A stretch of DNA of 64,000 nt from Mallotus nudiflorus (GCA_947683625.1 CANTUR010000630.1:1240001-1304000); one strand, 5' to 3'. Positions 37,965-49,676 are shown, counted from the first letter of the stretch. Numbers and translations: made by a program. Notes: generated by a model from the sequence alone, not told the origin.

Positions 37965-40664
37965 TATCATAAATCAAATCAGGAATCATGGCCAATGCTA
38001 TGGAACGGGAATTATTTCGAATTCGAAATCTGTAGCAAGCCTTAAAAAAATAAAAGCATGCAATAAATAAATAAAAATATACCATAATTAAAAACTTAAA
38101 TCAATATAAAATAAATACTTAATGTCATATCATAAAATAAAAATATTTCATACAATATTCAGAGAAGGTCTCTTTCATGAAAACAACATTCTATAGATAC
38201 AAACGCTACTACTACAGTTTTCTAGAATACAATAAAAGTCAGATAAGTAATTTACATAAACTAGTCGGGTTGAAGAAGTCCAGCGTAGGGGTTTACTACT
38301 GAGGTCTGAAGACGAGGAATCTCTTAAAAAAATATAACTGAGGGGAGTCAGACCTCACTGAGCGAATTATTATATTATATATACATACACCTCCTAATGT
38401 CATATGCAATTAAGCATCAGTATATATAAAAATATATACAGGCATTTCACACAGATATTGAAATCACTTTTATATAATAAATGCTGAAAAATGTTTATTT
38501 AAATAAAGGATTAAATAGAACCCTAATTATTTGCAACCTCAATAAAAAATATATCTCTAGCCATACAAGCTCACTTAATTCCAAATTAATTATCTTATTC
38601 CATTTTGGACAGTAGACTGGTCCCGAGACACTAAGTCAACTAAGCTCCAACAGTCTCACTGTTAGTGTGATTGGCCCCGAGACACTAGGTCAATCACGCT
38701 CCCGTAATCACATCAATCTCAAATAATCAATCAAATAAAAGTCACCTCAAGTGATTTTATAATTCAACCCTAAAATCTATCGCACCGGTACATACACATT
38801 TCCAGTACTGCCCACTAGGTAGCACGTTCTATTGATATCCTTCAAATAAACTTAATAATTATTAAAATAATAAAAAATGCATAATTTAAATGTAATAGCA
38901 TCCATTCATAGCAAAATATACCCATCATATATAGAAAATATACCAATTGTATAATGGAGATATACTAAAAATATTTCAAATATATAAGCCACATATATAC
39001 AAATAAAAATCATAAATATATCAAAAATATACCGGTTGCATGTTAGGAATATATCAAATATGTACACATTGCATGTATATTAAAATATAGCGAAAATATA
39101 CTGAAAGTATACTAAAAATATAATTTACATTTAAAGAAATATTCAATTTCAATTTCATTATAAAATTCATGGATGCTAATTTTTATGCATTCTATATGCA
39201 ATGCATATATAAGATAACAACGCACAAGTTTGCACTACTCGAGACTAGCTCGACGGGCCTAGTCTAATAGGTCTCGGTCTCGGTACAACTAGAAAATAAA
39301 TAATAATAATCAATCAGAATAAATTCCTAACTTATACTTCTAAAAGAGACTCAATCTAGGAATACAAAACCCAGACAAACACAGAAATTTAGAATCGACC
39401 CGACGTCACATTTTATGAGAATTCTACAGAAAATTCGGTAGAATCTCCCTTTTAAAATAGAAATCTCTCTACTAAAAAGTAGAGCCAATCCTGCAAGAAA
39501 AATGCACTTCTAACACATATTGCACAATATCTCGGGCTAAGACCCCGAACTACACAATTCTCCAACCGAGATTCACAAATCATCAAAAATACAAATAAAA
39601 TAATAAATATATTAAAAATCATTAAATTCTATAAATATCCCCAAAATACCAAAATATAACATATTTAAATATTAAAACACTAAATACAAATATTTTCACA
39701 ATAATTAAATAAAATCTCAAATAATAATATATTATTAATAAAAATCAAAATTTTCAATAATTCAACATAAAATAGTAAAAATTCACTTTTATATATTCAA
39801 ATAGCTTAAATATATAATAAAAGTAATTAAAAATCCATTTAATCACCAAAATAGTAAATAATATATTATTTGAATATAATTTTCAAAAATTAGTATTAAT
39901 TAGTTAAAAATAGTAAATAATTTATAAAAATCATTTTAATACCCTATATAATTCTAAAATCATTTAAAACACATTATTTAACTATAGTTTTCACAAAATT
40001 ACACAATTAACTCATAAATACAAAAGTTACATAATATAATTAATATTCTCAAAAATTATATAAATTCACCAAAAATTATTTTAATAATTCTAAAATTCTC
40101 AAATTACTAACACTAATTTAAATAAATTTCCGTTAAAAATAATTAATTAACATAATCATCAAAAATTCAATATTTAATATTAAAATAATAAAAAATGACC
40201 CAAAATTCAAATTAATTCAAAAAAATACAAAAAAAAATATATTTGAGAAGCTAAAGTTCCACAATCAACATTTCTTAAGCAAGTTTGCATGAATCAAACA
40301 TAATCAAGTTCAAAAAAAATAAAAACCCTAAAACACATAAACTAAAAATTGAAGATACTAAAAATCTAAGGGATTTGAGCTCAAACGGAGCTCAAAAATG
40401 GACTCACCGGTGGAAGAGCTTTCAAATGAGTCCAGTCTAAAGTCTTATGGTGGCCAAAATCTCACCAACAACGTTGAAGCTCAACTTTCGATCACTATCG
40501 ATGTTCAGTGAATTCAGGAGGCTGACAACGTTAGACAGTAGCTGGAGGTGACTGAAGTTGATGGCGATAAGTGGTGGATGTGGCTGGTGGTCCGACGACA
40601 TAGTGAAGGCTGACCGAAGAAGAAGAAGAAGAAAGAGAGGAGAGAAAAGAGAGAGTTGACCTTT
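37965..40664 (-). mobile_element. Truncated gypsy LTR (LTR E) in the LINE
   Basis: In minus orientation this carries the whole LTR signature of the window's gypsy family. The terminal region, degraded (GGAACGGGAATTATTTCGAATTC, 38012-38034), comes first. The direct-repeat block GACTGGTCCCGAGACACTAAGTC/ATTGGCCCCGAGACACTAGGTC is at about 38628-38700. The CCCACTAGGTAGCACGTTCT word follows at about 38810, then the AT-rich middle, then a GA-rich part. It stops at GTTGACC (40664), about 390 bp before the end expected from LTR A, and the LINE frame resumes with CTTTTCCTGACTCC. No target duplication can be read because the end is lost. The 84-codon frame at 40437-40691 is spurious. Confidence 0.8.
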
Positions 40665-42520
40665 TCCTGACTCCTTAAATGATACCATCATTGTTCTTAT
40701 TCTGAAAGTTGATCATCCCCAAAATATAAAAGAGTTGATGTCTATTTCTTTATGCAATGTTATTTACAAAATTATTGTTAAGGTTCTTGCAAACAGACTC
40801 AAATTAATTTTACCCCATCTAATTTTGAATGAACAATCAACTTTTGTTTCAGGTAAAGCAATAACTGATAATGTTATACTGCCTTTGAAGTTATTCACAG
40901 TATGAAGAGATTGTCTAGAAGAGGTAAGGGTGTTATGGCTTTCAAGATTGATATTAGTAAGGTGTATAACCGTATTAAATGGGCTTATTTAGAAGCAAAT
41001 CTTTCTCATCTGGGTTTTGCTTCAAAATGGATTATGCTTTATGTTTCTACAATGGAATATAAAGTTGTTGTTAATGGTAGTAACGTGGGTCCTATTTGCC
41101 CTTCCAGAGAGTTAAAGCAGAGGGATCCTTTGTCCCCTTATCTATTTATTTTATGTGCTGAAGGGCTTTCAGCTTTGTTAAAAAATGCTGATAGCATAGG
41201 AGATATTTATGGATTTAGAGTAAGCAGAGCTACCTTTAGTATTACTCGTTTTCTGTTTGTTGACGACAATTTCTTTTTCTTTAAAGCTACTACTGATGAG
41301 TGTTCTCATATGAAAAAGTTTTTAGCAAGGTATGAAATTGATTCTGGGCAAGCTCTTAATTTAAATAAGTCAGGTATTCTTTTTAGTAATATTGTTCAAG
41401 AGTCTTTGAAGGAAGAAATCAAGAATAGCTTATAGGTTTATAATAATTTGAATACTGGGAAATATTTGGGTTTGCAATCTTTGATTGGGCATAGTAAAAG
41501 ATCCATTTTTGCTTTTTTGAGAAGTAGATTATGGAAGAGACTTTTTTGTTGGTTTACAAAGATGTTAAGTTAGGTAGGAAGAGAAGTTTTAATAAAATTT
41601 ATTGCTCAAGCTATTCCTTCTTATTATATGAGCACATTTTTGCTTCCTTTATCTATTTATGATGAACTTCAGAAAATGACAGGTTCATTTTGGTGGGGTT
41701 CTAATCCTAATGGAAGTAGGAAAATTCATTAGGCAACTTGGGAGAGGTTGTGTAGTAGAAAGGAAAAGGGTGGACTTGGATTTCATCACATGCATTCTTT
41801 TAATTTGGTAATGCTTGGCAAACATGCTTGAACTTTAGTCTTAAAACCATATGCTTTAATTAGTAGGATTCTCAAAGCTAAATACTTTCATGGGAGGGAC
41901 TTTTTCTTCTCTTCTTTAGTTCTAACTCATGTTTTGTGTGGTGAGGTATCTTGAGCACTAAGTCTATTATTGAGAGGGGTTATTGTTGGAGGATTGGACA
42001 TGGTGATCGTATTAATGTATGGACAAATCCTTGGTAGGATTCAAGTTACCTATTTATTATTAAATTAATAGCTCTTATTAGTTTAGAGAATCTTATTGTT
42101 AGTGACTTGAGAATTCTAAGATGTTTTCAATGGGATGCAGATTTTATTCAAGACTTATTTGAAGAAAAGGACTGTTTGGATACTTTTAGGCTGGTAGCAG
42201 GTCATGATAGGGCTGTGGATTCAATCATATGGCATTTTGACAAAAAAGGTTGTTACTATGTTAAGTCAGGCTATACAGTTACTATTTCCTTTAATGAGTT
42301 AGTCATTGATACTCCGGATCGGTTATGGTCGAAGATGTGGACTTTTAAAATGCCTCTGAGAGTGAAGTGCTTTATTTGGAAGGCTTGTTGTAGGTATCTT
42401 CCTACTCGTGAAAGGCTCTATATCCATAGTTGTACTGTTGAGAATGAATGTTCTATTTATGGAGAGTTTGGTAAGCATCTAATTCATTTTTTCTTAGACT
42501 ATCCCCTTGCAAAATAGTGT
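40665..42520 (+). pseudogene. LINE ORF2 reverse transcriptase and zinc-finger region, broken
   Basis: The frame resumes with SLNDTIIVLI (40670-40700). RT follows: FKIDISKVYNRIKW (one catalytic Asp), VNGSNVGPICPSRELKQRDPLSPYLF, and FVDDN at 41256-41270, where most family members read FADD. Then come NLNKSGILFS and, after a stop at 41435, the thumb (about 41440-41960). The zf-RVT-like part is 42107-42517 (DRLWSKMWTFKMPLRVKCFIWKACCRYLPTRERL). It is non-functional because of stops near 41435, 41572, 41732, 41832 and 42517. Confidence 0.8.
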
Positions 42521-43306
42521 TTTGAAGCTACTAATATAGTTGTAATTTATCCTTCTGAGCATAGTTTTGTGGGTTGGTTTGAGAAGCTGATTAAGCTCTG
42601 CTTAGCTGAGGATGTTGCTAAATTTTGTATGGTGTTTTGGGTTATCTGGCATCAACGGAACAATTGGCTTTTGCGAAAAGAGTTTGTTACTCCAATTCAA
42701 GTAGTCAAGTTAGCTTTGGATTTTCTTCAAGGTTGGTTGGACGCTACATGGGGAAGTAATAGTTTCTAGTCTAATGGTGCTGTGCAAAATAGGCATGTGT
42801 GGACTAGATCGTCGTATAATTTTCTAAAATGCAATATTGATGCTGCTTGTATAGGAATGGAGAGGAAAATTGGGTTTGTCTATATTTTGAGCGATCATGC
42901 AGGTGCAGTGAAGGAGAGTTGGTTTAAATGGATTATAGGTTCTTACTATTCTCGTATTGTAAAGGCACTTTGTCTAAAAGAAGTTCTAAGTTAGTTAAAG
43001 GCAAGGCAGCAACAATGTATTCTAGTATAATCGGATTTAAAAGCTGTAATGAATGCTTTGCATTCTGGACAGAGTCATCTGTCCCCTTTTAGGTGTGTTA
43101 TAGCTTATTACAAAACTCTGCCTTCTTAAGTTTCTAATGTTTTTGTTATGTCTATTTCCAGGCAAGCAAATGTGGTTGCCAATGCTTTGGCCAAATCCTC
43201 TCATCTATTTGCTAGCTTTTCATTTTGGCACGAAGCTCCTACATTTGTAAGGGAGTTTATGCAAACTGATGTTGATTTTTCAATTTAATGAAGTTTCGTT
43301 TCCATT
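42521..43306 (+). pseudogene. LINE ORF2 C-terminal RNase H domain, broken
   Basis: 42569-42769 gives KFCMVFWVIWHQRNNWLL, the usual lead-in (W..W..RN). RNase H follows at 42782-43288 with NFLKCNIDAACIGMERKIGFVYILSD (first Asp), VIAYYKTLPS and SRQANVVANALAKSS. The final stop is at about 43286, followed by a short 3' UTR ending GTTTCCATTTC before the A-rich tail. Confidence 0.75.
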
Positions 43307-43340
43307 TCAAAAAAATAAATAAATAAATAAATTTTATTTC

Positions 43341-43989
43341 CAATTCCATAGCTTTTCTTTTGGTAATATTATTTTTAATATATATATATAATGTTATAAT
43401 TTACAAGTAATTATAAACATTAGAATAAACTAATAAAATTTAATTTTCAATAAATCTTCACTTATACTAATGTTAAAATAAGTTGTTAAATACTAAAAAA
43501 TAAATTGGTCAAATAACACTAAAACTTTAAAGCAATAATTATAAAAATTTTCAATATAAAACTTAATAAATATAGAACTAATATTTTATTGTAATATTTG
43601 TTAAATGTTGCAATAATGTGGTATAATGACATTTAGTAATTATTTTATTGTAATTATTTTACAGGTATTGAAACATAAAATAATTAACAATTATAATTAA
43701 ATAATCTAAATCTAATCATTTAAATTTCATTTATACCATAACAAGAGCCTATAATATTTATTATATGTTATTTATGTGAATTTATTACAACAATAAAAAA
43801 TATTACAAGAAAATACTATTGGTATTGCAATAAATGAATACCAACATAATATATAAATGTTATTTTAATACATAGATACACTGGATAAAGAAAATTTTAA
43901 AAAATAATTGTAAAAATTATTGATAGAATTATATAATAACATTTTTCAATTTATTATAACATTTGAAAATTGTTGGCATAATTTTTTTT
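43341..43989. other. AT-rich stretch without a recognised gene
   Basis: Very AT-rich non-coding DNA between the LINE and block Q of the second duplicated copy. There are TA runs near 43380 and no open frame with protein character. Block P, which a simple tandem duplication would predict here, is not present. Confidence 0.5.
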
Positions 43990-44094
43990 TTAAGTGCAAA
44001 CATCAATTTAATATAAGATAACAAAGTTTATCAGTCCATTTTTTCTGCTATTGAATTTTCATTTCATTTTCTAGAGAAGTAGAAAAATAGAAAG

Positions 44095-44416
44095 GTGGAA
44101 TATACAATTTCACCCTTGAACTTTACTCAATTATTCTAGTCGTCGTTCAACTTTTATGTTATTTAATTTTATTTCTTAACTTCTTTTTTTCATATATTTA
44201 ATATTTCTTGCACAACAAACAAACATGCATATTTAACTTACGTTAGGTTTGAATAGATGAAAAATAAAAGTTAAGAGGTAAAATTAGTGAAAAATAGAAA
44301 ATATATAGGCTTAATAGATGAAAAATGGAAGATAAGAAATGAAATTAAACAAAATGAAAGTGAGGTGACATAAAATAATTGAGTAAAGTTTGAGGGTTAA
44401 ATTGTGAATTTGGCCA
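44095..44416. mobile_element. MITE, MULE-like, about 320 bp
   Basis: The two ends are long inverted repeats. Near the left end is CAATTTCACCCTTGAACTTT and near the right end, inverted, CAATTTAACCCTCAAACTTT; both continue with ACTCAATTATT. Flanks AATAGAAAG (44086-44094) and AAGAGAAAG (44417-44425) match at 8 of 9 positions, as for a 9-bp MULE-type duplication. Copy 1 of the duplicated block has a similar site (AAGAGAGAAG near 32138) without the insert. It has no coding capacity. Confidence 0.75.
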
Positions 44417-44707
44417 AAGAGAAAGAATTGTTGAAATGGATTAGATCACAGATGAGTCCACAATCATCTTAAGGGCTAAAAAAATTTTAGCCACAAAGAT
44501 GTGGGACTTTTTGATTGCATTATGGTCTCCATGTTGGGTCGGTCCACACAGGATTAGGCTCTGCAGCCAGGATTTCTGAGCTCTCATCTCACTTCCATTG
44601 GCACCCTACCAAAAAAATTGCTATGCAATAATCACAATATACTAACATAACATAATGCATATGTAATATAAAGCCATATTATTCCTTTTATTAAAATATC
44701 AAAATAT

Positions 44708-45223
44708 TATTATTTTTTTTAAATAATGATGACTTCATTAAACTGAAACTAAATCAAAAGATAACCAGTCGTTTAATAAGAAAGGAGACTCTGTTAAAAT
44801 AGTTGAACAAACTAGAGAATAAATAGCTTTTGTTAGGCAATGAGCACACCTGTCTGCGTTTCGACTAATATAAGAAACAGAAAATTTTGTTCCTTTCTTA
44901 CTAAAATGAATACAATCCATAATTACAGCCTCAATTACACCTTTGGCATCTGATTCAAGAATGATTTTTTGCAACCCAAGCTCCATGCACCATCGAATAG
45001 CCTCTTGAAGACCCATAGCTCCAGCTTTATAAACACTATGAAAACCATTAAACACCTTCATCTTCCCTTGAACCCAGCAAAATGATTCCTTTTGAATATC
45101 GATACCAACACCCAAAAAAGCTTTATCCATTGACACTGCCATATCAAAGTTACATTCAAACCAGCCTGATGGAGGATATCGCCATGTTTGCGCACTTTGA
45201 CTTAGTGTGTACTTATTGAGCAT
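44708..45223 (-). pseudogene. LINE RNase H fragment (5'-truncated insertion)
   Basis: The minus-strand frame at 44738-45223 shows the C-terminal RNase H domain of an L1-type ORF2: WRYPPSGWFECNFDMAV, KAGAMGLQEAIRWCMELGL, ILESDAKGVIEAV and SYISRNADRCAHCL. On the minus strand it ends in ATTATTTAAAAAAAA (44708-44722), the tail. The frame is open for 161 codons, so this copy is fairly young, but its upstream portion is absent. The right junction is at about 45195; the first codons of the frame lie in flanking DNA. Copy 1 of the duplicated block lacks the insertion. Confidence 0.8.
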
Positions 45224-46428
45224 CTGTTTGTTTATTAGCTATTATTATTTTCGACAAAATAATAGAATAGAAGTGAACTTATATATTAATAAGATGCTTT
45301 CATTTGATAATTGAAACTTTTAATTTGAATAAAAGTTCAATTGGTATATTTCTCGACTTTTTCTTTTTTTTTTTAATTTCTCGCAACATGGTATCATTTT
45401 GAACATATTATAATATGACATTTTGTGAAGATCATTAAATCAAATCAAATGGTAATGTGTTGCAAAATCGAAAAAAAAAAAAAGTGTCATCATATTATAT
45501 TCTATGGCTAGAATAAAACAAATAAGTAAAAGAAAGGTAAGCAAAGACTTATAATAGTACCAACGTGTCTATATTTATGGAGAAAGTGAAGTATGATAAA
45601 AGAAATTGATTGGAGTGGAGTGGTTGCTTTCACTATGAAGTGGTAAGATAAGTGTTATTTCCTAGAAAAAAAAAAAGAAATATAAAATTAAAAATAATGC
45701 AAAATTAAAGGACCTAATATTTTTCTTCATAGAAAATAATCTGCTAGCCAGCACAATCTCATGTCTCTTCTCTACAATGGAAAATTGCTAAAATTATAGG
45801 TACGAATTGGCTTTCATACAGATTAAAAAGCTATAATTATTAATAAAATCATATAATTACATTAAACGAATCGAAGATTGAAGGGTTGTATATATATAAT
45901 AAGCATGTAGTTTATAACCCTCCGGTCTATATTTTTGTGAAGCAATTAATCATAGTTTTTACTTTCTGTAATTGGAATAATTTCTGTTTTGTATGAAAAT
46001 TTTTTTAAAAAAAATATATGTCATGATCTGAATCCAAGGGCACGCGATCAGCATTAGGAAATGGGAAAACATAAGGCTCTCGAAACTCATAGTAAGCCTT
46101 AATGAAAAGAAAAAAAAATAAAATCTTCAAATTTAAAATTTTATTTCATAAAAGAACATATTATCAAACTGATTTTTCTAAAAATAAATATGATCGTGTG
46201 TATTATAAAATGTTTTTTATCATCAAATATTATAAATCAATTTTAAACATTATACATAAGTGTGATTCATTAAAACTCCAATACATAAATATATTTAAGT
46301 TATACAAACTCATAGTACACACACTACTGCAGTATGCTAGAGTCACTACTAAAGTACAGCTCACAATAACCTACATAATATAGTTGGTGATGAAGAAATC
46401 CGACGTAGAGATGGTCTGAGGTCGAACT

Positions 46429-49400
46429 TGTAATATTCCGTGTTTTTAAAATATTTTTACATTGTACCGGGATATACAGTGTTAATAATTTTTGTGTATA
46501 TATTACGATATTTTCACGAGTTGATATGTATTTAAAACCTATTTTTAATATTGTGTATTATTTACAGTGTTTTACGTAAAATTTTCCCGGGACTTGCATT
46601 TTCGGAGAAATCTTCACGTAAATAATTTATTATTGATTATTTTAAATATATTTTCGGACTTGCATGAACTCATACGTATATTTAAAATACTAAATAAAGC
46701 CTATGTGTGTGTATATTTATTTAATTAGGGTTTAATATGTATTACCCTAATATTTTATTATTTATTTATTAATTTATTATTATTTAATTATTTTATGTAT
46801 TATTAAATTATTAAAATTTTTTTTTATTATTATTTTACTATTATTTAATTTTTATCTTTTTATCTTTTTTTTTCTTTTTTCTTTTTTCTTTTTTTTTCTT
46901 TTTCTTTTCTTTTTCTTTCCTTTCTTTTTCTTTTTCTTCTTCTTCTTCTTCTTCTTCTTCTTCTTCTTCTTCCCGTGCACCCGACTCCCTTCCCTCCCGC
47001 TGCAACTCCGGTCACCTACCATCGGTGTGCCTCCCGGCTTGCCACCGTCGTTCCCAGCCGTCCCCCGCCGGTAGGCCCTGTTTTCCATTTTTGGTCGAAA
47101 TCATCCCTTTGCCGTTTCTCCCATTTTCGGCCACCGTTTTCGACACCGCCGGTCTCTTTCTTTTCCTTGAGCTCTGGTGAGTGTGATTCTAGCATTGGTT
47201 TGAGCTAAAATGGTTTAGATTTGCTTAGGTTTCGATTTTTCGAATTCGGTCATATTAGGGTTTTTGATTTTTTTTGAGCCTCGAATTGATTGATTCATGG
47301 AAACTCACTTCACAAATGTTGTTCCTAGTAGCTTAATCTACATGTATGAATTTTTGTAGAATTTTTGGAGATTTTTTGGATTTTTGGGTATTTTTGAATA
47401 TTTTAATATTATTTTCTAATTTTCGGAAATTAATTATTTAAATTATGGAATTGGAGTTTATGGTTAAATTAGGTGTTGAAATGAATTATAGGAATTTATT
47501 TGGAATTTTTATGAATTTTTAAGTATTTATTTTGAATTATTGAAGTTTATGTGATTTTGGGAAATTAGGGTTAATTATATTTTTAATTGAATTTAATTGG
47601 TTAATTGAGTTTAATTATTGATATTATTGATAAATATGTTGAGAAAATTTATTTTGGATAATTGTATAATTTTTGGTGAATTTTTGAAGTAATTTAAGTA
47701 TATTTATATATATAGGGGTATTTTGGTAATTTTACCCTAAATTGTCTAAAAATGTAATTAATTGGTTTTAATAGTTATTTAAGGTATAAAAATTATTTCT
47801 ATAAATTATTTGGTATTTTTAACTAATTAAAACTATATTTCGTGAATTATTTTCAATTATATGTATAATATACGGTTTTTCTAATAAAATGAGTTTTTAT
47901 CGATTTTTACTGTGTTTAAAGGTTGATTACGTAATTTCTACGTATAAAATGTATTTTTAGGTTTTAAGGATATTTTTGGTATTTCTGGAATTATTCTGTA
48001 TTTGTGGACCCCGGTCGGTAGATTGTAGTCTGGAGTCCGACCGAGGGGTTATGGATTTGTGTTGAGCCTATTTTTCGAAGTGTATTTCTTACAGGGTCGG
48101 CTCTACTCTTTTGAGTAGAGAGATGTCCATTTTATAGGGGAGGTTCTGCCGGATTTTCGGTAGAATTCTCGTAAAACGTGATATCCGGTCGAACCCTAAT
48201 TCTGTTTCCGTACTTAAATACTCTAGATTGAATTTTAGGATTTCTGTTAGGTTTATTCTGATGTCTATTATTTATTGCTTGTTTAGTTGCGCCGAGACCG
48301 AGGGCTAGTGGACCAGGCCCATCGGACCTGTCTCGTGGAGCGCACTAGGTGAGTTACTATATTATATATATATATGCTTAGGATGCATGATTTAGAAATG
48401 GATGTTTTATGTTGATTAAATATGCATAAATAATTTGATTATTTCTCAAGTTTATATTAAGTATATTTTTGGTTTATTTCTGGTATATAATAAATTATAT
48501 ACATGTTTTGTTAATAAAATATATTTAAAATATTTTTAAATAGATTTTTAGTTTAATTCATGATTTGACTGGATTTATTTGACGTATATATACTCAAAAT
48601 ATACCTGGTTTACTTTTGGTATATTTCTGATATATATATGGGTTATATTGTTATTTCATTTACATTAATGCATCATTTATTTTTTTGAATGAATGATTTA
48701 TATTATTAATGAAGGATATCAATAGAACGTGCTACCTAGTGGGCAGCACTAGGACCGAGTACGTACCGGTACGCCTATAGCTTTAGGCTATATTACTAAC
48801 TATTTGTGGATATTGATTTGATATGATTATTGATATGTGTGAGATATGGTTTGGAGGTGTGATTGCTGGAGCTCGGTTGACCAAGTGTCTCGGGGCCAAT
48901 CACACTGGCAGTCAGACTGCTGGAGCTCGGTTGACTTAGTGTCTCGGGGCCAGTCTACTGTCTAAATGGATTAAGTGGATATATTTTGGAATAAGTGAGC
49001 CTGTATGGCTAGAGTGTTGTCTAACACTATTTTCGAGGTTACGATATTCTAGGGTTCTATGTGATCCTTCATAAACTGTGATTTTCAATACAAATATATA
49101 TAAATGATTTTTCTGCATCTGTGTGAATTTGCATGTATATATTACATATTACATATATACAGTTGACTGTATGCATTATTATTTAGTGTGTATGTATATA
49201 TATTATAGTAATTCACTCAGTGAGGTCTGACTCCCCTCCGTTGACTATTTTTCAGGAGAGTCAACATCTTCAGACCTCAGTAGCAGGTCGATACGTCGGA
49301 TTTCTTCCGCCCCGGCTTCTTTGTGTAAATTATTTACTTGAGTCTTATTTTTATATAATCTAGATACTGCAGTAGTTGTAAATTAATTATGGGATTTCAT

Positions 49401-49660
49401 GTATTTTTTTTAAAGAGATGTATTATATTGAAACTGGATTTGTATTAAAGAGACCTTATATATGTGATGAGATTTGATTTAAATCCAGTGATGAAAATGT
49501 TATTATGATATTTAAGATTTTTATTTCCGCTGCATATATATATTATTGTTATTGTAATTATTGCATGATTTATTTTATTTTTAGGCTTGCTACGGGTTCC
49601 GGATTCGAAAGAATTCCCGTTCCCTAGCGCCGGTCATGGCCCCTGTTTTGGGTCGTGACA
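46429..49660 (+). repeat. Gypsy B 5' LTR
   Basis: 3,232 bp, TGTAATATTCCG to GGGTCGTGACA. It contains a CT-rich tract with (TTC)n (46935-46972), a GC-rich leader-like part (46973-47200), the AT-rich middle, GTCGGTAG/GTCCGACC inverted words near 48012-48045, and two 54-bp direct repeats (48865-48953). It ends with a GGATTCGAAAGAATTCCCGT word. It acts as promoter and termination region for the element. A 78-codon lysine-rich frame on the minus strand (46852-47088) and its plus-strand counterpart are repeat artefacts. Confidence 0.95.
48865..48953. repeat. 54-bp direct repeat in gypsy B 5' LTR
   Basis: GCTGGAGCTCGGTTGAC occurs at 48865 and 48919, each followed by AGTGTCTCGGGGCCA. The 3' LTR has the same pair at about 57100-57190, and LTR D has it inverted at about 62130-62222. 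Confidence 0.9.
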
Positions 49661-49664
49661 AAGT

Positions 49665-49676
49665 TGGTATCAGAGC
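49665..49676 (+). other. Gypsy B primer-binding site (tRNA-iMet)
   Basis: TGGTATCAGAGC lies four bases after the 5' LTR end. It is complementary to the 3' end of initiator methionine tRNA and identical to the site in element A. Confidence 0.93.

Larger units (their letters stand above)
35227..43324 (+). mobile_element. Full-length L1-type LINE, 16-bp target duplication
   Basis: AAATAAATTTTATTTC flanks the element perfectly at 35211-35226 and 43325-43340. Inside are a leader, ORF1 (DUF4283), ORF2 endonuclease, RT, zinc-finger region, RNase H and an A-rich tail (from 43307, AAAAAAATAAATAAA). Net length without the nested LTR (37965-40664) is about 5.4 kb, the usual size of a complete plant L1. 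Both reading frames carry several stops, so it is an old full-length copy. Confidence 0.9.
43990..46013. repeat. Duplicated block, copy 2 (blocks Q, R, P)
   Basis: Q is about 44000-44085 (GCAAACATCAATTTAATATA; CAGTCCATTTTTTCTGCT). R is about 45195-45660 (GACTTAGTGTGTACTTATTG; AATATGACATTTTGTG; GGCTAGAATAAAACAAATAAGTA; GGAGTGGTTGCTTTCACTATGAA). P is about 45830-46000 (ATTACATTAAACGAATCGAAG; TTTGTGAAGCAATTAATCATAG). It is similar to 31440-33000 but in the order Q-R-P. It carries a MITE (44095-44416), a LINE fragment (about 44708-45194), solo LTR C and an unexplained patch at 44430-44600, none of which is in copy 1. P resumes beyond LTR C at about 61132-61250. Confidence 0.6.

Noticed and set aside
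46102..46383. 93-codon lysine- and tyrosine-rich frame
   Set aside because: It lies in the first part of solo LTR C in antisense to the LTR; composition explains it.
46852..47088. Lysine-rich minus-strand frame of 78 codons
   Set aside because: It is the translation of the CT/TTC-rich tract of the gypsy B LTR. The same tract in the other LTR gives different frames.
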